DNA of 64,000 nt from Saccopteryx bilineata (lineage: Eukaryota; Chordata; Mammalia; Chiroptera; Emballonuridae), in assembly GCF_036850765.1 (NCBI RefSeq), contig NC_089490.1:99808074-99872073 (forward strand). The letters run 5' to 3'. The notes beneath the pieces are model-generated. The model saw nothing but the letters and a program-made list of their open reading frames with translations. It was not told the origin of the DNA and made no database searches. This document shows positions 45,717-55,760 of this stretch, one piece after another. Position 1 is the stretch's first letter, and the number at the start of each line of letters is the position of its first letter. The translations under genes were made by a program, and so were the position numbers.

Positions 45717-47198
45717 TCATTCAAGCCTGCAGGAACTTGATAAAGAAGGGGCAAGCATTAAAATTAGGCACAGAATTAGGATTGGTCCTATAATTGGTAC
45801 TAGCATGGAGAATAAGGGGTTTTTCCACCATTGTTTGGAGTAGGGGTCAGTACCAGCCTGGTCACTGTGGATTCGTTCTTGAAGTTTTTGGAGAGAGTTG
45901 ATATTCTCCTCGACCAGGCCAGACTCGTTAATGTAGAAGCAACACTGTTCCTGTAAAAAGAGGCAAGTACCGCCCTTCTCTGCTGTTAATAGATCTAAAG
46001 CCTTCCAGTTTTGTAGGGCAACCTGAGATAGAGAGGTCGGTTGTCTCTGGAGGGAGACTAGAGAGGTGGCTGAATTATCAAGGGCCTATTCTAGGTCTGC
46101 CTTTAGTTGGTTAGTAGTCCATATACTATGGCCTAAGCCAGCCCCGCCTATCCCTATAGCCGCTATAGAGGTGGCAAAGGTAAGGCCAAGGAGGACTGGG
46201 AGGAAGGCAGCCCGTTTATTCTTGTTTGTTCTCAGCTAGTTTGAAAACTCTTTCTCTCTATAATATGTTAGTTGTGGCGCAACTATTACTGGGACACAAG
46301 GGAGGGGGGAAGAGGTGTTTAAGGTTTTTAGAATGGTTCCATTGCACCAGAAATGAGTTCCGTTATGGCTGGTTAGAGAAGTTTTGATTGGGATAGTCTT
46401 ATTACATAATGGGGTAGGCCGATTGGTGTAGCAAATTGAGAGAGTTGAGGTGGGGTCTTCTTGGAAGAGAGAAACTCCAGAAAGAGAAAAAGGGTCTGGA
46501 TTTTTGGTGATGTTGAGTGGGTAGAGTAAAGGAACTGCAGTGATGGAAAGCTTATTAAGAAAGGCGCAGAGAAAGCAGTGAGAAATGTCATATACAGAAG
46601 TAAGGTTGAGAACTTGAATGCCCTGTTTGATGAGTCCTATCAATGAAAAAGGTTGAGAGTAGGGATTAGATGCTTGAGTTTTAAGTTCATTTTCATGAGT
46701 AAGAATAAAATGGGTTAATTCTTCAAGAACCTTGGAGGGGGATTTTGTCCTCACCCATTTTCGATATATTTTGAGTTTTCTGTTTGGAAGACCAAAATTT
46801 GATGAATAGAGATACACTAAATATGGTTTTACCCATTTATTATCCCAGAGGTCCCGGATATTAAAGATCCAAGAATTAGAGGAGGTGGTCAACTGAAGAG
46901 AGAGACAATCTTTAAAGAACTGACCATTAGTGCACTTATCTTTACAACTGGGTTTAATTTGGAGATCAGGAATGCAGAGATAAGGAGGGTTGTATAGTGG
47001 GGGGTGAAAATTCTTCCATGGTAAAGTTAGAGATATTCTTTCCTGGCAGCCCTGGAAAGAGCAGTTAGCTTGAGCTAAAAGAAATGTTTCTTGTCCGTTT
47101 GTAGGCTCTTCTTCAGCCAAGAAGACCCAGAGATCTTGTCCCCTTACTATGTGAAGGGTAAAAAGACTGAGAAGCGTTAAGAGGTGAATGCTATTCAT
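45717..47198 (-). pseudogene. env: env: retroviral envelope, one frame with two internal stops
   Basis: One frame runs from the ATG at 47196-47198 to a stop at 45717-45719, 494 codons. The ATG overlaps the stop of the pol frame by four bases (ATGA). The start is followed by a signal peptide-like hydrophobic run of about 20 residues. The surface part has several N-X-S/T sites and a CXXC motif (HCFLCAF). The surface subunit ends at a nonsense codon (46236-46238). In frame beyond it come a KNKR cleavage-type site, a Gly/Ala-rich fusion peptide, a CX6CC motif (45939-45965) and a membrane span starting MLVPIIGPILILCLIL. A second stop lies at 46086-46088. Known family biology: the CXXC and CX6CC pair links the two subunits of gammaretroviral Env. 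As read, the first stop would yield a truncated 320-residue surface subunit without a membrane anchor. No frameshift was found, unlike in gag and pol. Confidence 0.9.
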
Positions 47199-48279
47199 TC
47201 TCCTAGTTCTTCAGGGATATGGGAGAGCTTTAGGGTTAGGGGACCTGTAGGGATTGAAAGATAGGATTTAGGAGGTTTGCTGATATAGGGTTTGATATGA
47301 GAGAGGTGAGTCCAATGGGTATCTTCCTCTATTTTTACAGCTGTTGGAGTGCTCAGGATGACTGTGGGGGTCCCGTCCAAACTGATTGGAGTGGTGTTTT
47401 TCCTCAGGTCCTTTTGTATACCTGGTCTCAGGGTAGGAGGGGAAAATGTGTCTTAGTTGTTGGAAAAGGTTGGGGTAGCAGCTTGTTGACCTCAGCATGT
47501 AGGTTGGCTCGCATGTGAGCCAGAGCAGGAAAGTGGGACCTTATAGCGGGATCCGAGGGTGTAACGGAACTGGAGTCTAAGACAAAGGGTTTACCATACA
47601 TGATCTCAAAGGGGCTTAGGTTTAATGGTTTTCTGGGCATAGCTCGAATTCTCATGAGGGCTAAGGGAAGAAGGTGAGGCCAAGGTAGGTGTAGTTCTAG
47701 GATGAATTTTGTGAGATAATTTTTGAGGACCTGGTTTGCTCGTTTGACCTTCCCTGAGGACTGAGGATGATATGGAATGTGTAACTGCCATTTGAGTCCT
47801 AGGTAGGATGAGAGGGATTGGGTGATGTGAGAAATGAAGGCAGGGCCATTATCAGATTGAAGCACAGAAGGGAAACCAAATTGGGGAATAGTGTACTCGT
47901 TTAAAATGATGGCAACGGTGCCAGCATCTTCCCGTTTAGTGGGGAATGCCTCAATCCATCCTGAAAAGGTATCTACTATGGTGAGAAGGTATTTGAATCC
48001 CTTATATTTAGGCATATGTGTAAAGTCTATTTGCCAATTTTGGGCTGGTAGTTGTCCCTGAGCCTGGTGGGCAGGGAAAGATTTAGGATGTATTCCTCCC
48101 TGTGAAGTGCAAGAGGTACAGATATGACAAGATGAGGTTATGCGTTTAAGAATTGCAGAAATACTATTACTCGTGAGGAAGGAGGAGATGTAGATTAGAA
48201 GAGGTTGGTAGCCTACATGGAAACACTCGTGTATGAATTGTAAGATGGTCTCAGTTTGGGATTGTGGAAGGAGGGGTTT
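47195..48279 (-). pseudogene. pol: pol, integrase part
   Basis: After a stop at 48280-48282 the same frame continues through a zinc-binding HHCC region (FIHECFHVGYQPL, then CHICTSC), the catalytic-core start DFTHMP, the second acidic motif QSDNGPAF and PYHPQSSGKVKRANQ. In gammaretroviral integrases the third catalytic residue, a glutamate, sits where this copy has lysine (KVKRAN). The open part of the core is 47428-48015. The C-terminal domain is split into other frames; the piece TPTAVKIEEDTHWTHLSHIKP-like lies in the frame ending at 47195, which overlaps the env start. Integrase normally joins viral DNA to the host chromosome; this copy could not. Confidence 0.88.
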
Positions 48280-50410
48280 TCAATCCTTGAGAAACCATTC
48301 CTCCTTTTGTGGGAGAGAGTAGATAGTTTTCTCCTTAGTGGAATATTGTGGAGTAAGTGAGGTGAGGAAGAAAATTTGTGAATCAGGAGGTTGGTTTGCA
48401 AGTTTCTTGGCTACCTGATCGGCTAAGTTATTTCCAATGGATATAGGAGAGGTGCTTCTTTGATGTCCCTTACAATGAGCAATGGCTGCTTGTTTGGGAA
48501 GTAGAGCTGCATTGAAAGAATTTTGTATGTAAGTGTGGTCTTGGAGGGGATTGCCTTTGGTAGTAAGGAAACTGCGCTCCCTCCAAATGGCTGCAGCTGA
48601 GTGAAGAATATGATAACCATATTGTGAGTCCATGAAAATATTAGCCATTTTGCCAGAGCTGAGAGTTAGTGCTCTTGTAAGAGCTATAAGCTCAGCCTGT
48701 TGTGAGGTAGTACCTTGTGGTAGTGGCTGAGTCTCAAGGATGAGGTGTTGGTCAGTGATGATTGCATAGCCTGCCTGAGTGGACTGTTGTTTGGTCTTAA
48801 ATGCACTCCCATTAATGAAGAGGGTGAGGTCTGGGCTGGGAAGAAGTGTATAAGAGAGGTGAGGGAAGGGGGTAGTGAAACATGTGAGAGTTTCAATGCA
48901 GCAATGTACTGGGGGTAAGGAGGAGGTAGGGAGGAGTGTGGCCGGATTTAAACTAGAACAGGGCTGAAAAGAGATTTTGGGATTTTCAAGAAAGATGATA
49001 TGAACTTGTTGTAATCGAGAGGGTGATAAATGGGCTAAGGCCTTATGAATAACAAGGTCCTGTAGATTGTGAGGAGATTTGATGATGACTTTTTGTCCTA
49101 ATGAGAGCTTTTTGCTCTCAAGGGCTAACAGGGCAGTGGCTGCCAGAGCTCTGAGGCAGGGTGCCCATCCCTTACAAGTGGGGTCAAGCTGTTTAGAGAG
49201 ATAAGTGACTGGTGAGAAAGAGAGTCCCTTTTGATGTCCAAGGACTCCAAGGGCAAGCCCTTGTTTTTCTGTAACATAGAGTATACATTCTGAGTTTAAG
49301 TCTGGAAGATGTAGGGCAGGTGCTTGAAGGAGAGCCTGTTTGAGTTTGGTGAAGGGTGTTTGTATTGGGAATATAGGATCTAGGGGTTTGGTGAGGTCTC
49401 CTTTAGTGGCCTCATAGAGAGGTTTCACTAACAGACTAGTTAGGGATCCATGATCTGAGGAAACCCGCAATTCCCAGGAAGGAGAGAAGCTCCTCTTTGG
49501 TAGAGGGTGTTGATATGGAGGATATTAAAAGTTTTCTATCAGTGGTGATGGCCTTCTGTCCTGGAGTCAACTGTAGCCCTAAATATGTGACCTGTGATAG
49601 GGAGAGCTGTACCTTAGCAGGAGCTACCCGGTAGCCTAGGTGAGCTAAGAAATTGAGTAGTTGAATGGTGTCTGATTTAGAAGTTTCCAAGGATGGACTG
49701 CAGTGAAGGGAATCATTAACATACTGTAAGATGGTGCTCTGGGACAAAGTTAGTGATTTGAGGTCATTAGCTAATGCCTGTCCAAAAAAGTGGGGGCTAT
49801 CCCAGAAGCCCTGAGGTAGGACCGTCCAGGTTAGCTGTTGTGAATGTAAAGTGTCAGGATCCGTCCAAGTAAATGTGAAGAGGTTTTTGATAGTCAGGAT
49901 GTAAGGGAATAGTAAAGAAGGCATCCTTAAGATCCAGCACAGTAAAGTGTGTAGTATTGGCGGGTATGGTAGATAGGATAGTGTAGGGGTTAGGAACTAC
50001 AGGAGTAATGGGAAGAACTGCTGAGTTAACAGCTCGCAAGTCCTGCACTAGCCTATAAGTGCTGTTGGGTTTGACTACCGGAAGGATAGGACTATTGTAT
50101 GGCAAACTGGTGGGGATAAGAAGTCCTGCATTAAGGAATTTAGTGATAAGTGGTTTCAGTCCTCGGCAGTGTCTGTGGGAAATGGGATATTGGAGTACGT
50201 TAGGAAACAGGGAGGGATTTTCAAGGGAAATTTGGACAGGGGTATGATGTCTAGCTATGGATGGATGTTGAATGTCCCAAAACGACGGGTCTACTAGAGA
50301 GGAAGGAAGGGGAGGGGAGAGAAGTTGGGAGTCGGCATGTTGGGGTGATGAACCACTGGCCAACGAAGGGAGAATATTGGAAGTTTATTGTTGTAATGTT
50401 TGAGTAGAGC
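48280..50410 (-). pseudogene. pol: pol, reverse transcriptase and RNase H
   Basis: Three frames make up this region. The first (50363-49854) has YRLVQDLRAVN and FTVLDLKDAFFTIPLHPD with the first RT aspartate present. A frameshift near 49880-49900 moves to the second (49924-49436), with LTWTVLPQGFWDSP and the active-site box reading QYVNDSL, in which the usual YVDD has lost its first Asp. A frameshift near 49450 leads to the third (49470-48280), which holds the connection domain and RNase H: LFINGSAF in place of an Asp-containing motif, TSQQAELIALTRAL, NIFMDSQYG, and GNNLADQVAKKLA near the end. A stop also separates this part from protease (50385-50387). RT copies the viral RNA into DNA and RNase H removes the RNA; both active sites are changed here. 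Confidence 0.9.
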
Positions 50411-50744
50411 TAAATGGAAATAATTGGAGTGTAGTATTGAATTTAGTTAGGATGTCCCATCCCAGTAGTGGAGTGGGACATTGTGGAATAACTAGAAATT
50501 GATGTGTGAATGATATTTGGCCTAGTATGCAAGGAAGTGCTGGAGTTATAAGAGGGCTAGTGCATAGACCTGAGACCCCGACTATAAAGGTATTAGAGGG
50601 ATTCAGAGGTCCTCCGAATTCAGGGAGGGTGGAGTAGGTGGCCTCAGTGCCAATGAGGAAGGAGATTTCCTTACCTGCTACATGAAGTTCTACCCTGGAC
50701 TCACTGTTGGTGATGCGTACTGGGGCCGGTGTCCCAGGGCTTCC
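50411..50744 (-). pseudogene. pro: pro: retroviral aspartic protease
   Basis: In the same frame as nucleocapsid and the first RT piece, the translation has VRITNSESRVELHVAGKE, the active-site region FLIGTEATYSTL (codons at 50643-50654 and beyond) and LLGWDIL near the C terminus. Retroviral proteases use a DTG/DSG triad at the position that reads GTE here, so the catalytic Asp is absent. It follows the terminal gag stop at 50745-50747, as expected for a gammaretroviral readthrough arrangement. No start codon is expected, because it is made as part of Gag-Pol. Confidence 0.82.
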
Positions 50745-52337
50745 TCAGTCCTCCGTTGCCAGGCCTAGGAAATCAGTCACTGACTGGGTATTAGTGGGGA
50801 GGTTTGACCTGATCCCTCTCTGACGACTGGGGTAATCAATTCCCCAATAACCTTCCTGGTGACAATGTGGGCAAGGCCCTGGCAGTGGATGGGGATTAGG
50901 GCATTGCTTAGCTCAATGTCCAGGTTGATGGCACTTAAAGCAGGGACCCGGTGGCTTGAATTTGGAAGATTGACCCTGGAAGGGTTTGGTTTTTGAGCCC
51001 ATATTAGGATTCCCTTTAGGGCCTTTGCTAGCATTAGGTAATTCTCCTGATTCCTCTATTGTTGTTCCTCCTTCTCCGTGTCCTCCCAATTATTGAAGAC
51101 CTTAAAGGCTAGATTTAAGAGATCTCTCTGGGAAGTCTCAGGCCTGTTCTCAAGTTTCTTAAACTTGCGCCTGATGTCTGGAGCAGATTGTGAGATAAAA
51201 TGTGAGTGTAAGAGGGTGGTCCCTGTTGGAGTTGTTGGGTCTAGGTGAGTGTACCTTTGAAAGGCCTGTGAAAGGTGTTCTAGAAATTCTCCAGGGTTCT
51301 CTTGGGGCCTTTGAATGATTTTGTTAATTTTGTCATAATTGACGGCCTTATTGGCAAGTTGGTTGAGGGCCTGTTGTAAGTAATCAATCATTTGATCTCT
51401 GAGTTTTTGATCAGCATGATTGAGCTGGTAATTCCAATTGGGACCGTCTAAGGGAAAGGCTAGATGACCCATGGGGAGGTTGTTGTTCCTACTGTTTGCC
51501 TCATCTGCAATTTGTTGGGCAGTGGTCCATATTTGGTCCTTGTCACTGGCTGACAGAGAGGAGGTGAGAATAATACTTAATCATGCCAGGTTAAGTCATA
51601 GGAGTAGGTAGGGTATTTGAACTTTTTTATGTAGGTGTTCGGGTCTGAGGACAATGACCCTAGGCGGCACTCAATTGGGGCAAAGTCAGAGAGGGAGAAA
51701 AGGATAGCGGCCCTAACAATTCCCTCAGCTCCTGCAGCTTCCCGGAGAGGGTACATGCCTGGCTGGGGTGGCTTATGCAGGCATAGATAAGGGGGAGAAA
51801 TTGGAGGAGAGGTATTAGGAGAAGGAGGTAATGGAGTGTTTTCAGGTGATTGTGTGTGATAGGGAGGTGGAGCAGTAGAAGAAGGAGATGGAGGAGCAGG
51901 AACGGAGTGGTCTTGAGGGTCAAAAGTATCAGATGGAGGGTCAGAGAGAGGAGAGAGGGTAGAATATGAGGAAGAAGTTCTGGCCAGCAGAACTTGATAG
52001 GTAGAGCATGAAGAGCAAAGAGAAGATCTAGACCGGAGATAGAAGAAGGCCTGCACGTAGGGATTTCTGATGCCTTCCCTGTCTGGTGGCAAAAGTTGTC
52101 AAGATCTCTTAGGATATTGTAATCAAGGGTTCCATTCTCTGGCCAGTGGGAGTCGTTGTCTAATTTATATTGAGGCCAGATGGTATTACAGAGGAAGCTG
52201 AGTTTTTTGGGTTTGAGGTCAGACAGGCCAAGTTTGGCAAGATTTTTGAGGACACAGCTCAGGGAGTCTGGCTGGGCAGTTTGGACTGAGAGGAGCCCAC
52301 AGTAGAGGAGACTGGTGAGAGAACGGGGTGTCCCCAC
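50745..52337 (-). pseudogene. gag: gag: matrix, capsid, nucleocapsid, with at least three frameshifts
   Basis: The ATG at 52335-52337 opens a matrix-like part (LKNLAKLGLSDLKPKKLSF, FLCNTIWPQYKLDNDSHWPE). A frameshift near 52095 moves to the frame 52092-51577, which has a Pro-rich stretch with a late-domain PPPY and the capsid start (PLREAAGAEGIVRAAI). A stop at 51577 and another shift lead to 51472-51056 with the capsid C-terminal part and major homology region (RPQENPGEFLEHLSQAF). A third shift gives nucleocapsid: one zinc knuckle begins GPCFKCHQPGH and then meets a TGA at 50913-50915, and a second begins CPHCHQEGYWG with altered metal-binding positions. The terminal stop is TGA at 50745-50747. 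Gag normally builds the particle; this copy cannot give a full-length product. Confidence 0.9.
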
Positions 52338-52765
52338 CTTCAGTCACAGTCCCAGGAGGAGAAAATTTCCGTAGAAAGAGAGTCTCAGACAGGAGGTCGT
52401 CACCCCAAGGCTGAGATCCCGGGACGTAGGAGAGGGGCCTGGCTAGGTGCGCCTAGACTTTCGTACAAGCCCATAAAGGAGTAGAGGCAGACCACTTGTA
52501 GGTATGGGGTCCGAAGTCAAAACCGTCTGACCAGGAAGGGTTGTTTTGGAGAGAAATTTGAAGGCCAACCAGGGAAGGGGAGGGAGAAACTCCTTACTTT
52601 CCTGGTCCGGCAGGGGTTCAGGACAGGGTCGGACTGCTGGTCGCTCAACTGTGCTCACACAGCCGAACAGAATCAGGGAGTTAGCCCGGATGAGCTGCCG
52701 CTATTCACTGCTTCCCTGGTTGTAAGTTCAGCCGGCAAGGGGATCATCCAGGCAGCCGGTGCCCC
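52338..52765 (-). other. Proviral leader between PBS and gag
   Basis: 428 bp without a long frame. A splice-donor-like AAAGTAAGG occurs on the minus strand near 52591-52600; in retroviruses the donor for env mRNA lies in this leader, but I cannot confirm its use. Packaging signals would also be expected here and cannot be seen by eye. Confidence 0.5.
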
Positions 52766-52784
52766 ATCCTGGGTTTCGGCACCA
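52766..52784 (-). promoter_or_regulatory. Primer-binding site, tRNA-Phe type
   Basis: On the minus strand the 19 bases begin TGGTGCCGAAACCC and lie two bases after the LTR end. They are complementary to the 3' end of tRNA-Phe (…GGGTTTCGGCACCA), with one apparent mismatch in the inner part. This priming tRNA is the naming character of the HERV-F group. Confidence 0.88.
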
Positions 52785-52826
52785 GATGTAAGAATGAGAC
52801 GGCACTCAAACTCCAGGTGTGCAGGC

Positions 52827-52832
52827 TTTATT
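52827..52832 (-). promoter_or_regulatory. LTR poly(A) signal AATAAA
   Basis: AATAAA on the minus strand within CTCTAATAAAGCCTG of the 5' LTR, about 66 bp after the TATA box, as in compact class I LTRs. Confidence 0.8.
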
Positions 52833-52897
52833 AGAGGAGAAAGACCTGCCGGGGCACTCCTCTGAAAGAAGGGCACTGGATACAGACTGGGGGCGAA

Positions 52898-52904
52898 TTT
52901 TATA
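52898..52904 (-). promoter_or_regulatory. LTR TATA box
   Basis: TATAAAA on the minus strand within CCATATAAAATTCG. It is the probable core promoter of the provirus and is also kept in the 3' LTR. Confidence 0.75.
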
Positions 52905-53278
52905 TGGTTTGGGAGAGCCTGAGGGGGTACTGAGTCAAAAGTCCTGGTATGTTCCCTTTTACAGTTTTACAATCTCAGCTTTCTAAAATGCTCCTTCTTG
53001 AGGCAGGTTGACCAGCTTCCTGGAACTCTTCTGCCTCAGGGCGATTTTCCAGTAAGTAAGGGTGAGGTCAGGCAGCCAGGTGGGACAACAAAAGGGCAGT
53101 TGGAAGTTCTGGTAAATTCATATATCTATCAGAAGCATCTACTTCCCTATGTTTCCAGATTTCAATTGGATTTGAAATATCTGAGCAGGACAGTCATTTC
53201 TGCTCTCTTGATCACAGTGGACATAAAAATTAACCATTACTCTCTAACTAATACTTCCCTAAGCACTGTAAAAAGACA

Positions 53279-53800
53279 AACTGAGGCATATTAAAATTGT
53301 TTTAAGAGTTTATTTAAGCAAAATCCATTTGAATTGGGCAGCACCAAACGGGATGTGGTGAGGGGCACTCCATAGACAGCAGTTTGAGGCAAGAATTAAC
53401 AGAGAGAAGGTGCAGAAGCAAAGAAAGGTAATTAACTGATTAGCTAGCAGGGGTCCCCAAACTTTTTACACAAGGGGCCAGTTCACTGTCCCTCAGACAG
53501 TTGAAGGGCCGCCACATACAGTGCTCCTCTCACTGACCACCAGTGAAAGAGGTGCCCCTTCTGGAAGTGCGGCGGGGGGAGGCGGATAAATGGCCTCAGG
53601 GGGCCACATGCTGCCCGCAGGCCGTAGTTTGGGGATGCCTGGCTAGTTGGCTGTTTTGTAACTGGTTGTCTTTAGGTTTCAATTTCCTAACCTTGAGATA
53701 TTTACAGGCTGAGGTTTGGGTTTGCCTATGTGAGCCATCAAGGCATTAGAAACACCTCAGTCTAATGGTCTTCTTTTTAAATTAATTAATAGCATATAGC
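53279..53800 (+). mobile_element. ERVL-type LTR, probably MLT2-like, split by a hAT element
   Basis: 'aactgaggcatattaaaattgttttaagagtttatttaagcaaaatccatttgaattgggcagcacc' at the left and 'aggctgaggtttgggtttgcctatgtgagccatcaaggcatta..acacctcagtctaatggtc' at the right match an ERVL LTR. The hAT element at 53448-53641 lies in between. The subfamily name is from memory. Confidence 0.6.
53448..53641 (+). mobile_element. Non-autonomous hAT transposon, 194 bp
   Basis: CAGGGGTCCCCAAACT at the left and AGTTTGGGGATGCCTG at the right form the inverted termini. The interior words 'ttcactgtccctcagac' and 'tgctcctctcactgaccaccagtgaaagagg' are shared with the 484-bp copy at 22835, so this is a shorter sister. 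Flanks show GCTAG on both sides (53443-53447 and 53642-53646); a full 8-bp duplication is not intact. Confidence 0.9.
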
Positions 53801-55529
53801 TAAAATGGCTTTTATAGAGAAATGTAACACACTTTGCCAAAAAAACAACAACAAAAAAAAACCCCACAAATGAAAGTAGAATATTTTAAAGAGGGTAGGA
53901 ATGGATTTGGACAGTCACACTTGAAAACTCAAGTCAAACTGAAAAAAAAAAAATCTGTCATATTTCAAAAAATCTCACAAAAGACTTTCAAACTCCTGCA
54001 GACTCTATCTCATGTTAAAAAATAAAACCTCTCACCAACAATAAATGGTGTCTTCTAACCAACTGAAAAGATCCACAGGGTAATTTTCATTGACTCTTTA
54101 TTTTCTTAAAAGTTTTAAATATTCTAAAGTAAATAAAGACAAAGAACAGTATATCCCCATTCGTTTAGTCAAAACCTTTTCTAAAATTGAAGATTCTATT
54201 TAATTTGATTTTTTAAATTTATTTCTCCTTTAAGCTGAAAACCCTAACTCCATTTGGGTTTTTTGCTCTGAGACCCTTTACTTTGTGTATTGGAAAAAGT
54301 CGAACTAAAAACAAAATTTAGATTTAAATGCCTTAGGTTGAAGTGCTTTCACTAAAATGTTCCCCATTTCAAAAAACAGTTTTGGATTTTATTTACATTT
54401 GAACACCCTTGTAAATTAGGTTTTTCCTTTTCCCTAAAATGGCTTAAAACTTTTGCATCATAAAATGTAGATCATTTGGTTAGATACTCAATCCAATATG
54501 TTTTAAATGAGTTTTCGATAAAAGCAGTTTCAAAGAAACTGCTCTAGACTATAAATATAAAAAAGTCCATTTGCCTATTTAGTCGGCCATTATTGAATGA
54601 GGAAAAGATATAAATGTCAATGAAAGGCAGATTATTTATTATATTCTCCCATCTGCTTACTGCATCGGTTATTTGAGTCTCTTCTAGGTGTAAAATGCTT
54701 TATATTAATATATTCAGATATGTGTTGTTTTATATAAACACAGATGTCATTTTGCAGCTTGAACTGAAGTTCACAAAATAAAAAATAAAAACATGAAATT
54801 TGAATTGACAGAGAAAAATTGAAGAATGAAAAGCCCATATTCAACTCTTATGCATTTACCTCTTACTCAACAATATATTTCAACTTATCACCAACCTCCA
54901 CTAAAATTTTTTTTTCAAAAAAGCACTTCAAAGCATGAAGTACTTTAAAATTTTTTGGTGTGTGACATCAAATGTAATATTATTTATATTTCCTGTGGAC
55001 CCTTATAATTACAATGACTTCATCCATAGAGGGTCTGAGTCATAACTACAGTGAAATTTGGGGTTTTTTTTCATTGTTGTTTATAAAAATTGAAACAAAC
55101 TAGAGAATTGGTACATAGGCCAGTTGGTCCTCTAGCTAATCTCAGACTTTCTGTCTCACAATGATCAAAACAATAATTCCACCAGAAAATAAGAAGGTTG
55201 GCTGAACCAATTAACATAGCCTGAAAGGTACTATAAGGACACAGGTCTCAGCTTTTGTTTTCAAAGCAATATATTGTAATAATACTTCAATATGACTGCA
55301 GGGATACTTTAATATTAGACACTTGCCTGGCTTGGGAATCTAGCTTGAAGCAGTCTTCAACCTATTTCTGTGAAGTTCTTATTTGACATATTCCAGCTTA
55401 TTTTCAAGGGCCACGTCCAGTAACCAGAAATGAGAAGCATATTGTAAGTCTGTACTCCTCTTTTCTGTGTGTAATTTTTGCACACTTTAGGACCACAATG
55501 TTATCATTTTATGAAATTGATGATGATGA
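53801..55529. other. No supported gene
   Basis: AT-rich with A runs near 53850 and 53943. Nothing was recognised on either strand. Confidence 0.45.
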
Positions 55530-55760
55530 TATGATGATGGTTTATTGAGCACTTTCCACATGCCAGGCATTGAACTAATAACTTTTATTATTTAATCTTA
55601 TGTCAATCTTATGACACAGATATTATTTTTTTTATCTCCATTGGACAAATGAGGAGAAACAGAAGCTGAAAGTCTCAGCTTTCATTGAGATCATTCTCCT
55701 ATTAAATGAGAGTCAGGACTGCAATCTAGATTTGTCTGTGTCCAGAATGTATGTGCCTAA
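55530..55760 (-). mobile_element. MIR SINE, antisense
   Basis: 'atggtttattgagcactttccacatgccaggcattgaactaataac', 'tatctccattggacaaatgaggagaaacagaagctgaaag' and 'gagtcaggactgcaatc' are in antisense MIR order. Confidence 0.75.

Larger units (their letters stand above)
45150..53131 (-). mobile_element. Full-length class I endogenous retrovirus (HERV-F/H-like), defective
   Basis: The element is a proviral copy on the minus strand, 7,982 bp, with two LTRs, a primer-binding site, and gag, pro, pol and env in the normal order. A 5-bp target duplication GAAGC (45145-45149 and 53132-53136) shows that it is a complete integration and not a rearranged block. The primer-binding site matches the 3' end of tRNA-Phe. 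The gag capsid, the pol domains and an Env with CXXC and CX6CC motifs place it with gammaretrovirus-like (class I) elements, close to the HERV-F/H group. Frameshifts and stops in gag and pol and changed catalytic residues make it non-replicative. The LTRs differ at about 23 positions over roughly 275 aligned bases by hand count, about 8 percent, which suggests an age in the range of 15-20 million years at common mammalian rates. Confidence 0.96.
52787..53131 (-). repeat. 5' LTR of the provirus
   Basis: 345 bp, from TGATAGATATATG (53131) to ...TCTTACA (52787) on the minus strand. U3 holds a TATA box at 52898-52904. The poly(A) signal AATAAA is at 52827-52832, so the R region is short. The 84 bp at 53048-53131 are identical to the 3' LTR, while the rest differs at about 10 percent of sites. 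Confidence 0.94.
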
